Assembly: GCA_019637555.1 (NCBI GenBank)
Contig: JAHBVK010000028.1
Coordinates: 16,642 to 80,641 of the forward strand
Length of the DNA: 64,000 bases
Direction of reading: 5' to 3'
Origin: Anaerolineae bacterium
Lineage (GTDB): Bacteria; Chloroflexota; Anaerolineae; Aggregatilineales; UBA2796
In this document: positions 25,313 to 35,460 of the stretch, piece after piece
Layout: every line of letters starts with the position of its first letter
Position numbering within the stretch: position 1 is the first letter of the stretch
Made by a program: the position numbers and the translations under genes
The notes under the pieces: model-generated
What the model was told of the DNA's origin: nothing
Databases searched by the model: none
The model's input: the letters and a program-made list of their open reading frames with translations, nothing else

Positions 25313-27151
25313 TTATAGCTCCTTCGCTGTAATGGTATCGGTGATCCAACGGGCTGTTAGGGGTAATCCATCGCACTTGGCTATCGAGATCAGCTTGGGA
25401 GCCATATCGGGGTAGTCAATGCTTAACATTTCAGCCATCTGCCCACTGTAATTGTTTTCGACAACGTAGATACGCTTGTGATTGGCGACGAAATCACGTG
25501 TCTTTTCACCCAGCGGCAGGGCGCGGACGCGTTGATAATCGAGCTTCACACCTTTAGCTGCCAGCAGATCAAATGCTTCCTGCATTCCGGCATCAGTCGA
25601 GCCGTAAGAAATGACGCCGATCTCAGCTCCATCGGTCAGTTTTTCCACTGGCTGCGGCGCTATCTTGCGTGCAGTGTTGTGCTTGCGCTCCAATCGCTGC
25701 AAGTTTTTCTCCCAGTCATCAGGACGTTCCGAGTATGTTGCTGCCTCAGTATGACCCGTACCACGAGTGAAGTAAGCGGGACCTTGACCGGGGAAGGTGC
25801 GGTAACCGATGCCATCACCGTCCACGTCTTTATAGCGGGCAAAACCGCCATTGTTTTTAATGTCGTCCCATGTCTTTACCTTCCCGTGATCAATGGGTTG
25901 ATCGGGATACTCAAATGGATCGGTCATCCACAAGTTCATGCCCAAGTCCAGATCGCTGAGGACAAAGATCAGCGTTTGCAGCCGATCCGCTAGATCGTGC
26001 GCTCGCCATCCAAACTCGAAACACTCCTTCATATTGCACGGAAGCAGCACTACGTGTCGGCTATCTCCATGACCGAGGAAGTATGCCTTGAGCACATCAC
26101 CTTGAGAAACGCGCGTGGGCAATCCAGTACTTGGACCCATGCGTTGAATGTCCCAGATAACCGCTGGAATTTCCGCGAAGTAAGACATACCCGCGAACTC
26201 CGACATTAGAGAGATGCCGGGACCAGAAGTCGAGGTAACAGCACGTGCGCCCATCCAGCCCGCGCCGAGGACCATACCAATAGCGGCTAGCTCGTCTTCT
26301 GCCTGAACAATTGCAAGGGTGGTTGTTTTGGTTTCAGCGTCATAACGCAGCTCAGTGGCGTAATCTTTGAGGTTGTCCGCAAAGCTAGTCGCTGGTGTGA
26401 TTGGATACCACGCTGCGACCGTCACGCCGCCAAAAACTGCGCCCAACGCACCAGCCGCATTGCCTTCGATCAGGAATTTGCCAGCGGTAGAGTTCATGCG
26501 TTCGACTCGGAAGTTTGGCGACACACCGTACTTTTCCTGCGTATAAGCAGCCGCCTTTTCCACCACGCCCCAGTTCAGATCAACAGCCTTCTTCTTTCCG
26601 CTGAAGTGATACTCCAAAGCGGAGTGAATTTCTGGCAATTCAATGCCTAGCAGCGTCGATACCGCGCCTACGTAAGCCATATTCGCCACGTAGTCACGTA
26701 GTGCCGCATCTGCGCCAGATTCTTTGGCGAACTGCGCGACTGGGACTCCGTAGTAATGAATATCAGGGCGTGTCTCGGTAAATTTGATTTTGCGATCATC
26801 CACCCATTCCAGCGGATAGATAACCATGCCTCCGGGAGCAAGCTTTTGAATATCTTCCGCTTGTGTAGCGATATTCATGGCGATCAGGATGTGATAATCA
26901 TCACGACGGGCGATGTAGCCATCCTTGCTGGCGCGGATATTAAACCACGTCGGCAAGCCCTGAATATTGGAAGGAAACAGGTTCTTACCGTTGACGGGAA
27001 TGCCCATTTTAAACAATGCGCGGACAAGCGTATTATTTGCTGTCTGGCTACCAGACCCGTTCACCGTCGCAGCGATGATGGAGAAGTCATTGACGACCAT
27101 ATGACCCGTACCCGCAATTTGCGGTTCGGTTTCTACATTAACAGCACACAT
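25313..27151 (-). CDS. korA: 2-oxoacid:ferredoxin oxidoreductase alpha subunit (gamma-alpha fusion)
   Basis: A 612-aa subunit joining the gamma domain (about residues 15-190: IIAATVNGSGSQTANNTLVRALF, NVGKNLFPSNIQG-like segments) to the pyrimidine-binding alpha domain (from about 220: GNAAGALGAVFGG, YPITPATSFADNL). This fusion is typical of two-subunit KorAB enzymes. AAGGAG inside the last codons of the upstream GntR gene serves as its ribosome binding site, so the regulator and both subunits form one operon. Together with korB it probably links the TCA cycle to reduced ferredoxin. Confidence 0.92.
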   Translation of the reverse strand: MCAVNVETEPQIAGTGHMVVNDFSIIAATVNGSGSQTANNTLVRALFKMGIPVNGKNLFPSNIQGLPTWFNIRASKDGYIARRDDYHILIAMNIATQAEDIQKLAPGGMVIYPLEWVDDRKIKFTETRPDIHYYGVPVAQFAKESGADAALRDYVANMAYVGAVSTLLGIELPEIHSALEYHFSGKKKAVDLNWGVVEKAAAYTQEKYGVSPNFRVERMNSTAGKFLIEGNAAGALGAVFGGVTVAAWYPITPATSFADNLKDYATELRYDAETKTTTLAIVQAEDELAAIGMVLGAGWMGARAVTSTSGPGISLMSEFAGMSYFAEIPAVIWDIQRMGPSTGLPTRVSQGDVLKAYFLGHGDSRHVVLLPCNMKECFEFGWRAHDLADRLQTLIFVLSDLDLGMNLWMTDPFEYPDQPIDHGKVKTWDDIKNNGGFARYKDVDGDGIGYRTFPGQGPAYFTRGTGHTEAATYSERPDDWEKNLQRLERKHNTARKIAPQPVEKLTDGAEIGVISYGSTDAGMQEAFDLLAAKGVKLDYQRVRALPLGEKTRDFVANHKRIYVVENNYSGQMAEMLSIDYPDMAPKLISIAKCDGLPLTARWITDTITAKEL

Positions 27152-27156
27152 TACTT

Positions 27157-27888
27157 TTAGGACTCCTTGACTTGTTGAGGGGAAAGCGTGTTCACTCCGT
27201 CGAGCGCATCATCGTCAAGTGCAGCCTCAAACCGAGTGCGGAGCAAACGAGTGTGTTCGATAAAGGCTTCTAAGGCACCGATGAAATTCTTCTCATCAAT
27301 ATTCTCTATGATCCGCGCGTGATAATTCCAAGCCTCCTGCCAATAGTGTAAGTCGGCGTAAGTATTCATCTCCACCGCTTCATAAGCATCCCAATACGCC
27401 TCAAGCAAGCCCTGAACAAAGGGATTTTCCAAACGCGAAAAGATTAGTAAATGGAACTTGCGGTGTTCGGCGTGGGGAATTTGAATAAAGCGGGTGTTAC
27501 TGAGTTTCTGCTTAGCGGTATCTACTAGCTGTCGCAATTCCACTTTGTCGTCTTCAGTCAGTAGCACAACAGCATCGTACCAAAAGCTCATCTCGATCTT
27601 ATTGCGGAGTTCAGTGAACGATTCGAATAGATGCTTGTCGCGTGCCAAGCCAAAGAGAAGACTCAAGCGAATCGCAGGAAGAAACTCGTAGGGGCGAGTG
27701 CGAATTCCAGTGCGAGTTCTAACGTCAACTAACCCGAGCGCTCGCGCAACTTCTAGCTGTTCGCGCAGCTTACCGACGTTGATGCCCAATTCATCACTTA
27801 GGTCGTTGAGTGACGGTAGCTGATCGCCGGGATTGATATGATGCTCAACAATGTAATTGAGCAAATCTGAATCAAGGGGCTTTGTCAT
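27157..27888 (-). CDS. GntR/FadR-family transcription regulator (FCD type)
   Basis: A 243-aa regulator. A winged helix-turn-helix lies at about 20-72 (GDQLPSLNDLSDELGINVGK); the all-helical FCD ligand domain spans about 85-220 with metal-type His in HAEHRKFHLLIF and NYHARII. FCD regulators sense small carboxylates or acyl compounds. It is the first gene of an operon with korA and korB, 5 bases apart, so it probably autoregulates the operon and senses a 2-oxoacid or related metabolite. A perfect 15-base palindrome lies 30 bases upstream of its start, a likely operator. Confidence 0.87.
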   Translation of the reverse strand: MTKPLDSDLLNYIVEHHINPGDQLPSLNDLSDELGINVGKLREQLEVARALGLVDVRTRTGIRTRPYEFLPAIRLSLLFGLARDKHLFESFTELRNKIEMSFWYDAVVLLTEDDKVELRQLVDTAKQKLSNTRFIQIPHAEHRKFHLLIFSRLENPFVQGLLEAYWDAYEAVEMNTYADLHYWQEAWNYHARIIENIDEKNFIGALEAFIEHTRLLRTRFEAALDDDALDGVNTLSPQQVKES

Positions 27889-27908
27889 AAGAGGCTGCTA
27901 CTCAGACA

Positions 27909-27935
27909 ATTAATCACATTAATCAGATTAATTTG
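27909..27935. promoter_or_regulatory. Candidate GntR operator, palindrome within tandem repeats
   Basis: Three 9-base units in tandem (ATTAATCAC, ATTAATCAG, ATTAATTTG) contain the perfect palindrome ATTAATC-A-GATTAAT at 27918-27932. The centre lies about 37 bases before the GntR start, where a repressor would block the operon promoter. GntR-family operators are commonly short palindromes of this size. Confidence 0.6.
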
Positions 27936-28060
27936 ATAGGTGGATCATACTATAGAAATACACTGGTGACAAGAGATATAAACAAGACTTTCATAGACCT
28001 GATATATCAGCTTTTCGCACATTTTCACACAATGGTTTGCTGAAAATTTGTAAAAAGTTC

Positions 28061-28089
28061 TTGACACGTTTGAATTTCGTCTTTATACT
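28061..28089 (+). promoter_or_regulatory. Strong sigma70-type promoter
   Basis: TTGACA at 28061-28066 and TATACT at 28084-28089 with exactly 17 bases between: near-consensus housekeeping promoter. Transcription should begin near 28096, about 120 bases before the first coding start. Confidence 0.8.
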
Positions 28090-28095
28090 GTCGCT

Positions 28096-28180
28096 ATAGG
28101 TTCCCTAAAGAACCTTTGCACCCCACCCGCAAGATGAGCGCCACCCAGTCCTCACAGGTGGCGCTCTGCGTTTCTCCCTC
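28096..28180 (+). ncRNA. Candidate structured leader or small RNA
   Basis: Downstream of a near-consensus promoter, the predicted transcript folds into two hairpins: GGTTC/GAACC at 28099-28114 and a perfect 10-bp stem GAGCGCCACC/GGTGGCGCTC at 28136-28166 with an 11-base loop. Only a T-poor pyrimidine tract follows (TGCGTTTCTCCC), so stop is possible but weak. A second -10-like TATAAT lies at 28181. This could be an attenuated leader of the downstream gene or a short independent RNA. No known family was recognised. Confidence 0.4.
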
Positions 28181-28217
28181 TATAATCGTCAACGTCTATA
28201 AACAGATCAGGTAGCGG

Positions 28218-29108
28218 TTGTTGTTCACAACGGCACTCAGGCAACTTCGTTTGTTTTTCCTAACCGATAATGGATCCACACTTTCAGTCGTTGGAGTCAG
28301 CCTCCTTCTAATCGGGATTCTCTATGCTGCTGTGCGGTTATTGCGGCATGACTCGCAGGCGGGTCTAATCAGCATATTGCTGGCACTGGGCGGTGGGATC
28401 GGGTTGGCGCTTTCCAGCATTAGCACCTCACTAGACGGTGAAGTAGATGCCCGAATCTTGGCGCTGGCACTCATCGCAGGCGTAGTTACGGTGCTCGTTG
28501 GTGGAGTGCTATGGTTGAGAGAACGAAGGTTTGAATCATACCAACCTTCGCGTTCTTTTGGATTGCTCTATATCGGGGTTGGATTCTTTGTTTCGATCAG
28601 CGCGATCATGTTGCCGACTATTCCCGTGCAACTGCACACACCGCCGACAGTCGCTGTCACAGCGACTATCACACCCACGCGCACATTGATACCTACACGT
28701 ACACCATTGATGACCTTCACGCCAACAGGAATTCCGACGGCGACCACGACACCTACACCACTACCTACGTTAACGCTCACGCCAACGCGCCCACCGTTGT
28801 TGCTCCCCACGCGCATCAATCAGACCGCCACTTCAGCCAGCAACGTCACTAATGTGCCTCAAACTCCGTCAAGTGGTTCTGTAGTCTGTACCGTGACAGT
28901 GCTGCAAAATGTCAATTTGCGGTCACAGCCAACGACAGAATCTGCAAGAATAATTACGATTCCTTTCGATACTGTTTTGAATGTAAGCGGAAAATCGACG
29001 GACGGTCAATGGTGGCAAGTTCGGTACGAAAATCAAGCAGGTTGGGTAAGTGCGGAATTCGTACAGCCGGGTGCTGATTGCGGGAAGGTTCCAGTCGTAC
29101 AGCCTTAG
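28218..29108 (+). CDS. Membrane-anchored SH3b-domain protein
   Basis: A 296-aa protein. The N-terminal part (1-145) has about four transmembrane helices. Residues 148-200 are a Thr/Pro-rich linker that should span the cell-wall zone. Residues 220-290 are a bacterial SH3 domain (NVNLRSQPTTESARII, WWQVRYENQAGWVSAEFV) bracketed by two Cys, ending VPVVQP. SH3b domains commonly bind peptidoglycan or peptides. The start is TTG 28218 with AGGT upstream; TTG 28221 is an alternative. The exported SH3b lipoprotein at 54503 has a very similar C-terminus. It ends 17 bases before an exported hydrolase. Confidence 0.8.
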   Translation: MLFTTALRQLRLFFLTDNGSTLSVVGVSLLLIGILYAAVRLLRHDSQAGLISILLALGGGIGLALSSISTSLDGEVDARILALALIAGVVTVLVGGVLWLRERRFESYQPSRSFGLLYIGVGFFVSISAIMLPTIPVQLHTPPTVAVTATITPTRTLIPTRTPLMTFTPTGIPTATTTPTPLPTLTLTPTRPPLLLPTRINQTATSASNVTNVPQTPSSGSVVCTVTVLQNVNLRSQPTTESARIITIPFDTVLNVSGKSTDGQWWQVRYENQAGWVSAEFVQPGADCGKVPVVQP

Positions 29109-29125
29109 CGTTGCGGAGTAGCGTG

Positions 29126-30772
29126 ATGGATCGGATTCACCTTAGCCAGTGGTTAGTTATTTTATGCTTGGGGATGGGATCGCTGGGTAATCCGTCGTTG
29201 GCTCAGGCACAAGCGGTGGATCAAGTACCACGCTTCGAGAAATCCGAGTGTCCGATGTCCGTCACGGACGGTATCGAGTGCGGCTATCTGCTCGTGCCCG
29301 AAGATCGTCAGAGTCAAGAAACAGGCACAATTCGAGTTGCAGTTGCTATTGCACATAGTTTTGCTGACCAACCCAAACGCGATCCAGTTGTTTATCTGCA
29401 TGGTGGTCCGAGCAGCAGCTTGTTGTGGCGCAGTGCATGGTGGGCGTGGTCTCCCTTCCGCGCCGATCGCGATGTGATCTTGATAGACCAGCGAGGTAGT
29501 GGTTTTTCAAAGCCATCGCTTGATTGTCCGGAAATGGACGAAATTCCTGTCGAGACGTTAACTCAAGGTATTGACGTTGAGATGGCAGCCGCCAACCATG
29601 CTACCTACGCCTTACAATGTCGCGATCGCCTGCGTGCTGCTGGCATCCGCCTAGAAGCTTACACCAACGCCGACATCGCTGCTGACGTAGAAGATTTACG
29701 GCGCTTACTTGGCTACAAGCAGTGGAATTTGTTCGCATGGTCGGCAGGAACACGCGTAGCACTGACGATCTTGCGTGATCATCCACAAGGCATTCGCAGT
29801 GTCATCCTTGATTCGATCTACATGCCGCCCTCGGTGGATTTCTATGCAGAACTTATGCCTAATGCTGTCGGCACGTTTCAAATGCTGTTTGATGCTTGTA
29901 CGGCAGATGCAAACTGTGCCAGCACTTATCCTGATTTGCGCGGTTTGTTTCTGCATACAGTGGATAAACTTAACGACAACCCTCTAACTTTTGATGTTGA
30001 GCATCCCTTTACAGGCGAGCGATATCGTGCACGGATGAATGGCGCGGCATTCGTTGGGCTAATCTATCGCTTGCTGTACAACGCTGCCGACCTGCGAATA
30101 CTGCCAAAGCTGATCCATGATGTATATGACGGCAGCACCGGATTGCTACCGCAGTTGCTGGTGGATCCGTTAATTGAACCAGATCGGTATTTCGTAGGTC
30201 TAAACCAGAGCATTCATTGCAGTGATGAAGCGCCATTCACGAGCAACCAAGCGATTGCCCACGCCAAAGCATCCCTCGATCCACGATTCGACGGTTTTTA
30301 TCATTGGGATGTGGATGTGCGCGCTTTTATGCAATTTTGCGCTCAGTGGGGCACTCGCTCACCAGATCAACGGGAAAACCAGCCAGTAGTCAGCTCTGTT
30401 CCTGCGCTGATCTTCGCTGGTACTTTTGATCCTGCATCGCCACCGGCTCACGGTAAGATCGCGGCTCAAACATTAAGTAACAGCTACTTCTTCGAATTCC
30501 CGACGTTGAGCCATTTTGTGTGGGTGTCGGGCGGCACATGTCCACAGCAAATCGCGCATGATTTTCTGGATAACCCGACGGCTGCGCCCAACGCCGAATG
30601 CATAACGCAGATGCGCCCGCTTCAGTTTGAGGTCGGCGCAGAGCCGCCGCTTATTCGCAATGTTATGCAGCAACCAATGGTGCGCATACTGTTAATTATT
30701 TCTGTAGGTGCTGGCATCATCGTCATCGCCCTCAGCGGGCTGATATGCTGGCAGCGTTATCGTCGAAAGTGA
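29126..30772 (+). CDS. Exported, C-terminally anchored alpha/beta hydrolase (S33/TAP-like)
   Basis: A 548-aa protein starting at ATG 29126. A signal peptide (to about 35, ending in AQAQAVD) exports it, and a C-terminal hydrophobic helix (about 518-540) followed by RYRRK should anchor it with the enzyme outside. The alpha/beta-hydrolase core shows the oxyanion HGGPSSS, the nucleophile Ser in FAWSAGT, Asp in AGTFDPASPP and His in LSHFVW. It resembles tripeptidyl-aminopeptidase-like S33 peptidases. The nucleophile elbow has Ala in place of the first Gly of GxSxG. It follows an SH3b membrane protein closely, so both may work in the cell envelope. Confidence 0.85.
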   Translation: MDRIHLSQWLVILCLGMGSLGNPSLAQAQAVDQVPRFEKSECPMSVTDGIECGYLLVPEDRQSQETGTIRVAVAIAHSFADQPKRDPVVYLHGGPSSSLLWRSAWWAWSPFRADRDVILIDQRGSGFSKPSLDCPEMDEIPVETLTQGIDVEMAAANHATYALQCRDRLRAAGIRLEAYTNADIAADVEDLRRLLGYKQWNLFAWSAGTRVALTILRDHPQGIRSVILDSIYMPPSVDFYAELMPNAVGTFQMLFDACTADANCASTYPDLRGLFLHTVDKLNDNPLTFDVEHPFTGERYRARMNGAAFVGLIYRLLYNAADLRILPKLIHDVYDGSTGLLPQLLVDPLIEPDRYFVGLNQSIHCSDEAPFTSNQAIAHAKASLDPRFDGFYHWDVDVRAFMQFCAQWGTRSPDQRENQPVVSSVPALIFAGTFDPASPPAHGKIAAQTLSNSYFFEFPTLSHFVWVSGGTCPQQIAHDFLDNPTAAPNAECITQMRPLQFEVGAEPPLIRNVMQQPMVRILLIISVGAGIIVIALSGLICWQRYRRK

Positions 30773-30882
30773 CAAATCAGGACAAATGTAATGCTGAATT
30801 CATACCCCGATGACAGTGGGATCACTTGTGAGGAGACGGTAACGGAGATAAATTTAGTAGAGGTTGATTGCTTAATGAATGA

Positions 30883-31908
<1,026 letters not shown>

Positions 31909-31945
31909 GCGGCAGAGCGAACTTTATCAGAAAGGAGCTTTACGC

Positions 31946-33136
31946 TTGAACAAGCAAACAATTCGCGATATTGATCTAAAAGGTAAGCGCGTTCTGGTGC
32001 GCGTCGATTTCAATGTCCCCATTGAAGGCGGCGTGATCACCGACGACACCCGTATTACAGCGGCAATTCCAACACTACGAGCGATCTTGGAGCAGAAGCC
32101 CAAGAGCGTAGTGTTGATGTCACATCTGGGACGCCCGAAAGAAGGGCAGCCCGATCCACAGTATTCCATGAAGCCAGTTGCGGCTGAACTGAGTAAGTTG
32201 ATCGGTAAGCCCGTCGAATTTGAATCCGATCCACTGAGCGATGCCGCCGTAGAGAAGGCAAGCAAGCTGGACAACGGCGCGATCCTTGTGCTGGAGAATA
32301 CCCGCTTCTTTGCAGGCGAAACCAAGAACGATACTGGCTTGGCGGAGAAATTTGCCAAGTATGGCGATGTTTTCGTCAACGACGCCTTTGGTTCGGCGCA
32401 TCGTGCACACAGCTCAACGGAAGGCGTAGCACGTTATCTGCCCGCCGTTGCCGGACTGTTGATGGAGAAGGAACTAAACTTCCTCTCTAATGCTGTCGAT
32501 AATCCAAAGCGTCCGTTAGTGGCGATCCTCGGCGGCGCGAAAGTCTCCGACAAGATCAAAGTGATCGAGGCGCTGTTGAGCAAAGCCGACAAAGTGTTGA
32601 TCGGCGGCGGAATGGCGAACACCTTCTTCAAGGCACAGGGGCACAAAGTCGGTAAGTCTCTCGTTGAGGATGCCGCCCTCGACACAGCCAAATCGCTTTT
32701 GGAAAAGGGGGTCGGCAAGCTGATCCTCCCTATTGACGGTGTGATCGCAGATGATTTCAAGAACGACGCCAAGACTCAGGTCGTCTCCACTGCGGCGGAT
32801 ATTCCTGATGGCTGGCAGATTCTGGACATCGGACCTAAGACCATCGAAGCGTTCCGTGCGGCACTAAGTGATGCCAAAACGGTTGTCTGGAATGGTCCTA
32901 TGGGCGTGTTCGAGATGCCGAACTTCGCTAAAGGCACCAACGCTGTGGCGGAGATCTTAGCTGAACTGACGGGCAAGGGCGTCGTCACCGTGATCGGTGG
33001 TGGCGACTCAGCAGCGGCAGTGCAGCAAGCAGGCTTGGCAGAAAAGATCACGCACATCTCTACTGGCGGTGGCGCGAGTCTGGAACTGCTGGAAGGTCAG
33101 GCACTTCCGGGTGTTGTGGCGCTGAAAGACAAGTAA
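31946..33136 (+). CDS. pgk: Phosphoglycerate kinase
   Basis: A 396-aa enzyme of normal length. It starts at TTG 31946 ([25 protein letters not shown]) with AAAGGAG well placed. The N-domain has LMSHLGRPK; the C-domain has [22 protein letters not shown] and GGGDSAAAV for nucleotide binding. It makes ATP from 1,3-bisphosphoglycerate. It follows gap in the same operon and ends at a clear terminator. Confidence 0.98.
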   Translation: MNKQTIRDIDLKGKRVLVRVDFNVPIEGGVITDDTRITAAIPTLRAILEQKPKSVVLMSHLGRPKEGQPDPQYSMKPVAAELSKLIGKPVEFESDPLSDAAVEKASKLDNGAILVLENTRFFAGETKNDTGLAEKFAKYGDVFVNDAFGSAHRAHSSTEGVARYLPAVAGLLMEKELNFLSNAVDNPKRPLVAILGGAKVSDKIKVIEALLSKADKVLIGGGMANTFFKAQGHKVGKSLVEDAALDTAKSLLEKGVGKLILPIDGVIADDFKNDAKTQVVSTAADIPDGWQILDIGPKTIEAFRAALSDAKTVVWNGPMGVFEMPNFAKGTNAVAEILAELTGKGVVTVIGGGDSAAAVQQAGLAEKITHISTGGGASLELLEGQALPGVVALKDK

Positions 33137-33156
33137 GTCTTCCACTCCTAATTCGT

Positions 33157-33208
33157 ATCCCCTTCTTCACTGTGGTGTCATAATAGCAGTCGAAGAAGGG
33201 GATTTTTT
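33157..33208 (+). terminator. Rho-independent terminator of gap-pgk
   Basis: ATCCCCTTCTTC (33157-33168) pairs exactly with GAAGAAGGGGAT (33192-33203), ending in a run of six T. A near-identical stem is found at 38735-38771 on the other strand. Confidence 0.87.
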
Positions 33209-33234
33209 CTGAAAGCACAGGGTGTAATTTACCT

Positions 33235-34062
33235 ATGGATATCACCGCACTGATCAAGGTCATTATTCTCGGCGTGGTCGAAGGTGTGACCGAATTCTTA
33301 CCCATTTCCTCCACCGGACACCTAATCGTCGCTACCCGTATATTGCAGTACCCGCCGGAAGTGATACGAGATACTTTTGAAATCTTCATCCAATTTGGCG
33401 CGGTGATCGCGGTAGTTGTATTTTATGCGCGGGAACTGTTGCAAATGGCACAGAAGTTACCTTCGGATCGCAACACACAGCGCTTTTGGCTGAATCTGTT
33501 CGTTGCTTTCCTACCTGCTGCCGTCATTGGCTTCTTGTTCAGCGATCAAATCAAAGCAGCACTGTTCAATCCAGTTGTGGTAGCAATCTCGTTGATCGTA
33601 GGCGGCATTATCTTTCTGTTAATTGAACGCGGAGAGCGCACCCCTGACGCGCATAACTTTGATCAATTGACGATTCGACATGCGCTAACGATTGGCATCG
33701 CACAGGTCTTTGCGCTGATACCGGGCGTCTCACGATCAGGTGCATCGATCATCGGCGGGATGCTGTCAGGGCTGGATCGTCAAGTGGCGACGAAGTTCTC
33801 ATTCTATCTCGCTATCCCGACGTTGGGCATTGCTACGCTATATGACATGTTCAAATCACTGCGCAGTGGTGTTGTCACTGGCGCAGATTTACCGATTTTC
33901 GGTGTAGGGGCGCTGGTTTCCTTTATTGTGGCGTTGATCGCTATCGCGTGGCTGTTGAGATTCGTCGCCAACAACAGTTTTCGCGCCTTCGGCATTTACC
34001 GCATCATTGCGGGCATTGTCATCCTTGCGTTGGTGATCTTCTTTAATCTCTCGGTGACCTGA
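33235..34062 (+). CDS. uppP: Undecaprenyl-diphosphate phosphatase
   Basis: A 275-aa integral membrane protein of the UppP/BacA family. VEGVTEFLPISSTGH near the N-terminus and IPGVSRSGASIIGG in the middle form the two halves of the active site at the membrane face. About eight helices are present. It recycles the undecaprenyl carrier lipid used in cell-wall and glycan synthesis. It ends 4 bases before a GNAT-like gene, so the two may be co-transcribed. Confidence 0.95.
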   Translation: MDITALIKVIILGVVEGVTEFLPISSTGHLIVATRILQYPPEVIRDTFEIFIQFGAVIAVVVFYARELLQMAQKLPSDRNTQRFWLNLFVAFLPAAVIGFLFSDQIKAALFNPVVVAISLIVGGIIFLLIERGERTPDAHNFDQLTIRHALTIGIAQVFALIPGVSRSGASIIGGMLSGLDRQVATKFSFYLAIPTLGIATLYDMFKSLRSGVVTGADLPIFGVGALVSFIVALIAIAWLLRFVANNSFRAFGIYRIIAGIVILALVIFFNLSVT

Positions 34063-34066
34063 TACC

Positions 34067-34945
34067 ATGCCGGATTTCACAATTCGTCCATTGCAGACAA
34101 TCGAAGAATTCAACGCCGTTGGCGAGGTGCAACTCAAGGCATGGGGCGTTGAAGATCGCGGTGAGATCGTGCCAACACCAGTTTTGCTGACTGCACAGCA
34201 AAACGGTGGCTTGGTCGCTGGTGCGTTCGATCCCCAAGGACAGATGATCGGTTTCGTCTTTGGCTTTGTGGGCATCACCGCTGAAGGTACGTTCAAACAT
34301 TGTTCGCATATGGCTGGAGTGATTCCTGAATATAAGCGGCAGCACGTAGGCTATGCATTGAAGCTGTTTCAACGTGATTATGTATTGAAGCAAGGGCTGC
34401 TCGATCTGGTAACGTGGACATATGATCCGCTAGAAGGGGTCAACGCTACCTTAAACATTGCCAAGCTCGGTGGAATTGCACGACACTACTCAGAGAATCA
34501 CTACGGTTACTGGACGGATGCGCTGAATCGCGGCATTCCTACGGATCGTTTCGAGGTGGAATGGTGGATCGCCAGTCCACGCGTAGAAAAGTACCTGCAT
34601 CCACAGCGGCAGCGCGCACAACTCAAAGAACTGCAAGTCCATGGTGCAGAACTCCTGCTGGATACACACTTTGATGAGTTAGGCAATCTACACTTCGATG
34701 CGACTCATCTTGATCGTAGCAGCGGAGTGCTGTTACTAGAGATTCCAGCGGAGTATCAACAGATCAAGCGGCATTCGATGGACTTGGCACGAGCGTGGCG
34801 CTTGAAAACGCGGGAAGCATTTCAACACTACTTTCATCATGGCTATGCAGTAGCAGATTTCCTTAGCGAGTCGGATGCCAAGTCTGGCTTTCGGCGCAAT
34901 TTCTACGTATTCATGAAAGATGTCCCGGATTTAGGCGAGCGGTAA
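34067..34945 (+). CDS. GNAT-like acetyltransferase, COG3375-like
   Basis: A 292-aa protein. The N-terminal 150 residues have the GNAT pattern: FTIRPLQTIEEF start, GFVFGFVG strand and GVIPEYKRQHVGYALKLFQR, where the helix after the strand would bind acetyl-CoA. The C-terminal 140 residues (VEKYLHPQRQRAQL onward) are an unidentified extension. It matches in length and layout the uncharacterised GNAT-superfamily proteins of the COG3375 group. It starts 4 bases after uppP, with no strong ribosome binding site of its own, suggesting coupling. Substrate is unknown. Confidence 0.75.
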   Translation: MPDFTIRPLQTIEEFNAVGEVQLKAWGVEDRGEIVPTPVLLTAQQNGGLVAGAFDPQGQMIGFVFGFVGITAEGTFKHCSHMAGVIPEYKRQHVGYALKLFQRDYVLKQGLLDLVTWTYDPLEGVNATLNIAKLGGIARHYSENHYGYWTDALNRGIPTDRFEVEWWIASPRVEKYLHPQRQRAQLKELQVHGAELLLDTHFDELGNLHFDATHLDRSSGVLLLEIPAEYQQIKRHSMDLARAWRLKTREAFQHYFHHGYAVADFLSESDAKSGFRRNFYVFMKDVPDLGER

Positions 34946-35460
34946 CAGTGGGCGGCAGTGTAGTCGTTTTGGTACAGCCGAAAACCGGGGCATAGCAGTT
35001 GTTTTGAAAGCGCCGCACTGCAAATGCGCAGGTCATTATCAAATAATCGTATTGCACTCAACAGACCTTGCGTTTCTGAACCAGATCTCAACCAAGCAAT
35101 TGCGCAGCTGTTTTTCGCATCATTTTTGGTTGAATTGGCATTCACCTTTGCTTTTGTTAAAACTCCCAATAATACGCTCACCGTCGCCGTAGTCTGGGCA
35201 TATCTCCCCACATTTATATACGTCTAGCTCAAAAATAGTCAGAATTCTTAGATATACTAAACCCTACTTCAGACAATAGGATAGTGCGCTATCTAAGGTA
35301 AAGTGGAGTTGAACGAGCGTAAGGGTCCGTGAAAATTGTTAAAAAATTAAGTTGAACGTCTTCTGTAATTTTTCCTACATTGACGATTAATGCACTTTGT
35401 ATACATAATAGACAGCAGTGAGATACAGGGCACACGCGTAATAGGGATAGGTACTGCGCC
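34946..35460. other. Intergenic region with likely promoter, no gene
   Basis: A 515-base stretch without a supported gene. Short overlapping frames on both strands lack ribosome binding sites and family-like sequence. A weak hairpin GATAG/CTATC lies near 35281-35294, and AT-rich DNA with a possible promoter follows ahead of the sensor kinase. I see no tRNA. Confidence 0.6.
35380..35409 (+). promoter_or_regulatory. Possible promoter of the sensor kinase gene
   Basis: TTGACG at 35380-35385 and CATAAT at 35404-35409 with an 18-base spacer. It is a modest match, lying about 50 bases upstream of the start. Confidence 0.4.

Noticed and set aside
28670..28815. Tandem ACGCC/ACACC-type repeats
   Set aside because: They encode the Thr/Pro linker of the SH3b protein and have no regular spacer structure.
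34903..35227. Overlapping ORFs of 62-102 aa on both strands after the GNAT gene
   Set aside because: They overlap one another and the GNAT 3' end, lack ribosome binding sites, and look like chance frames.
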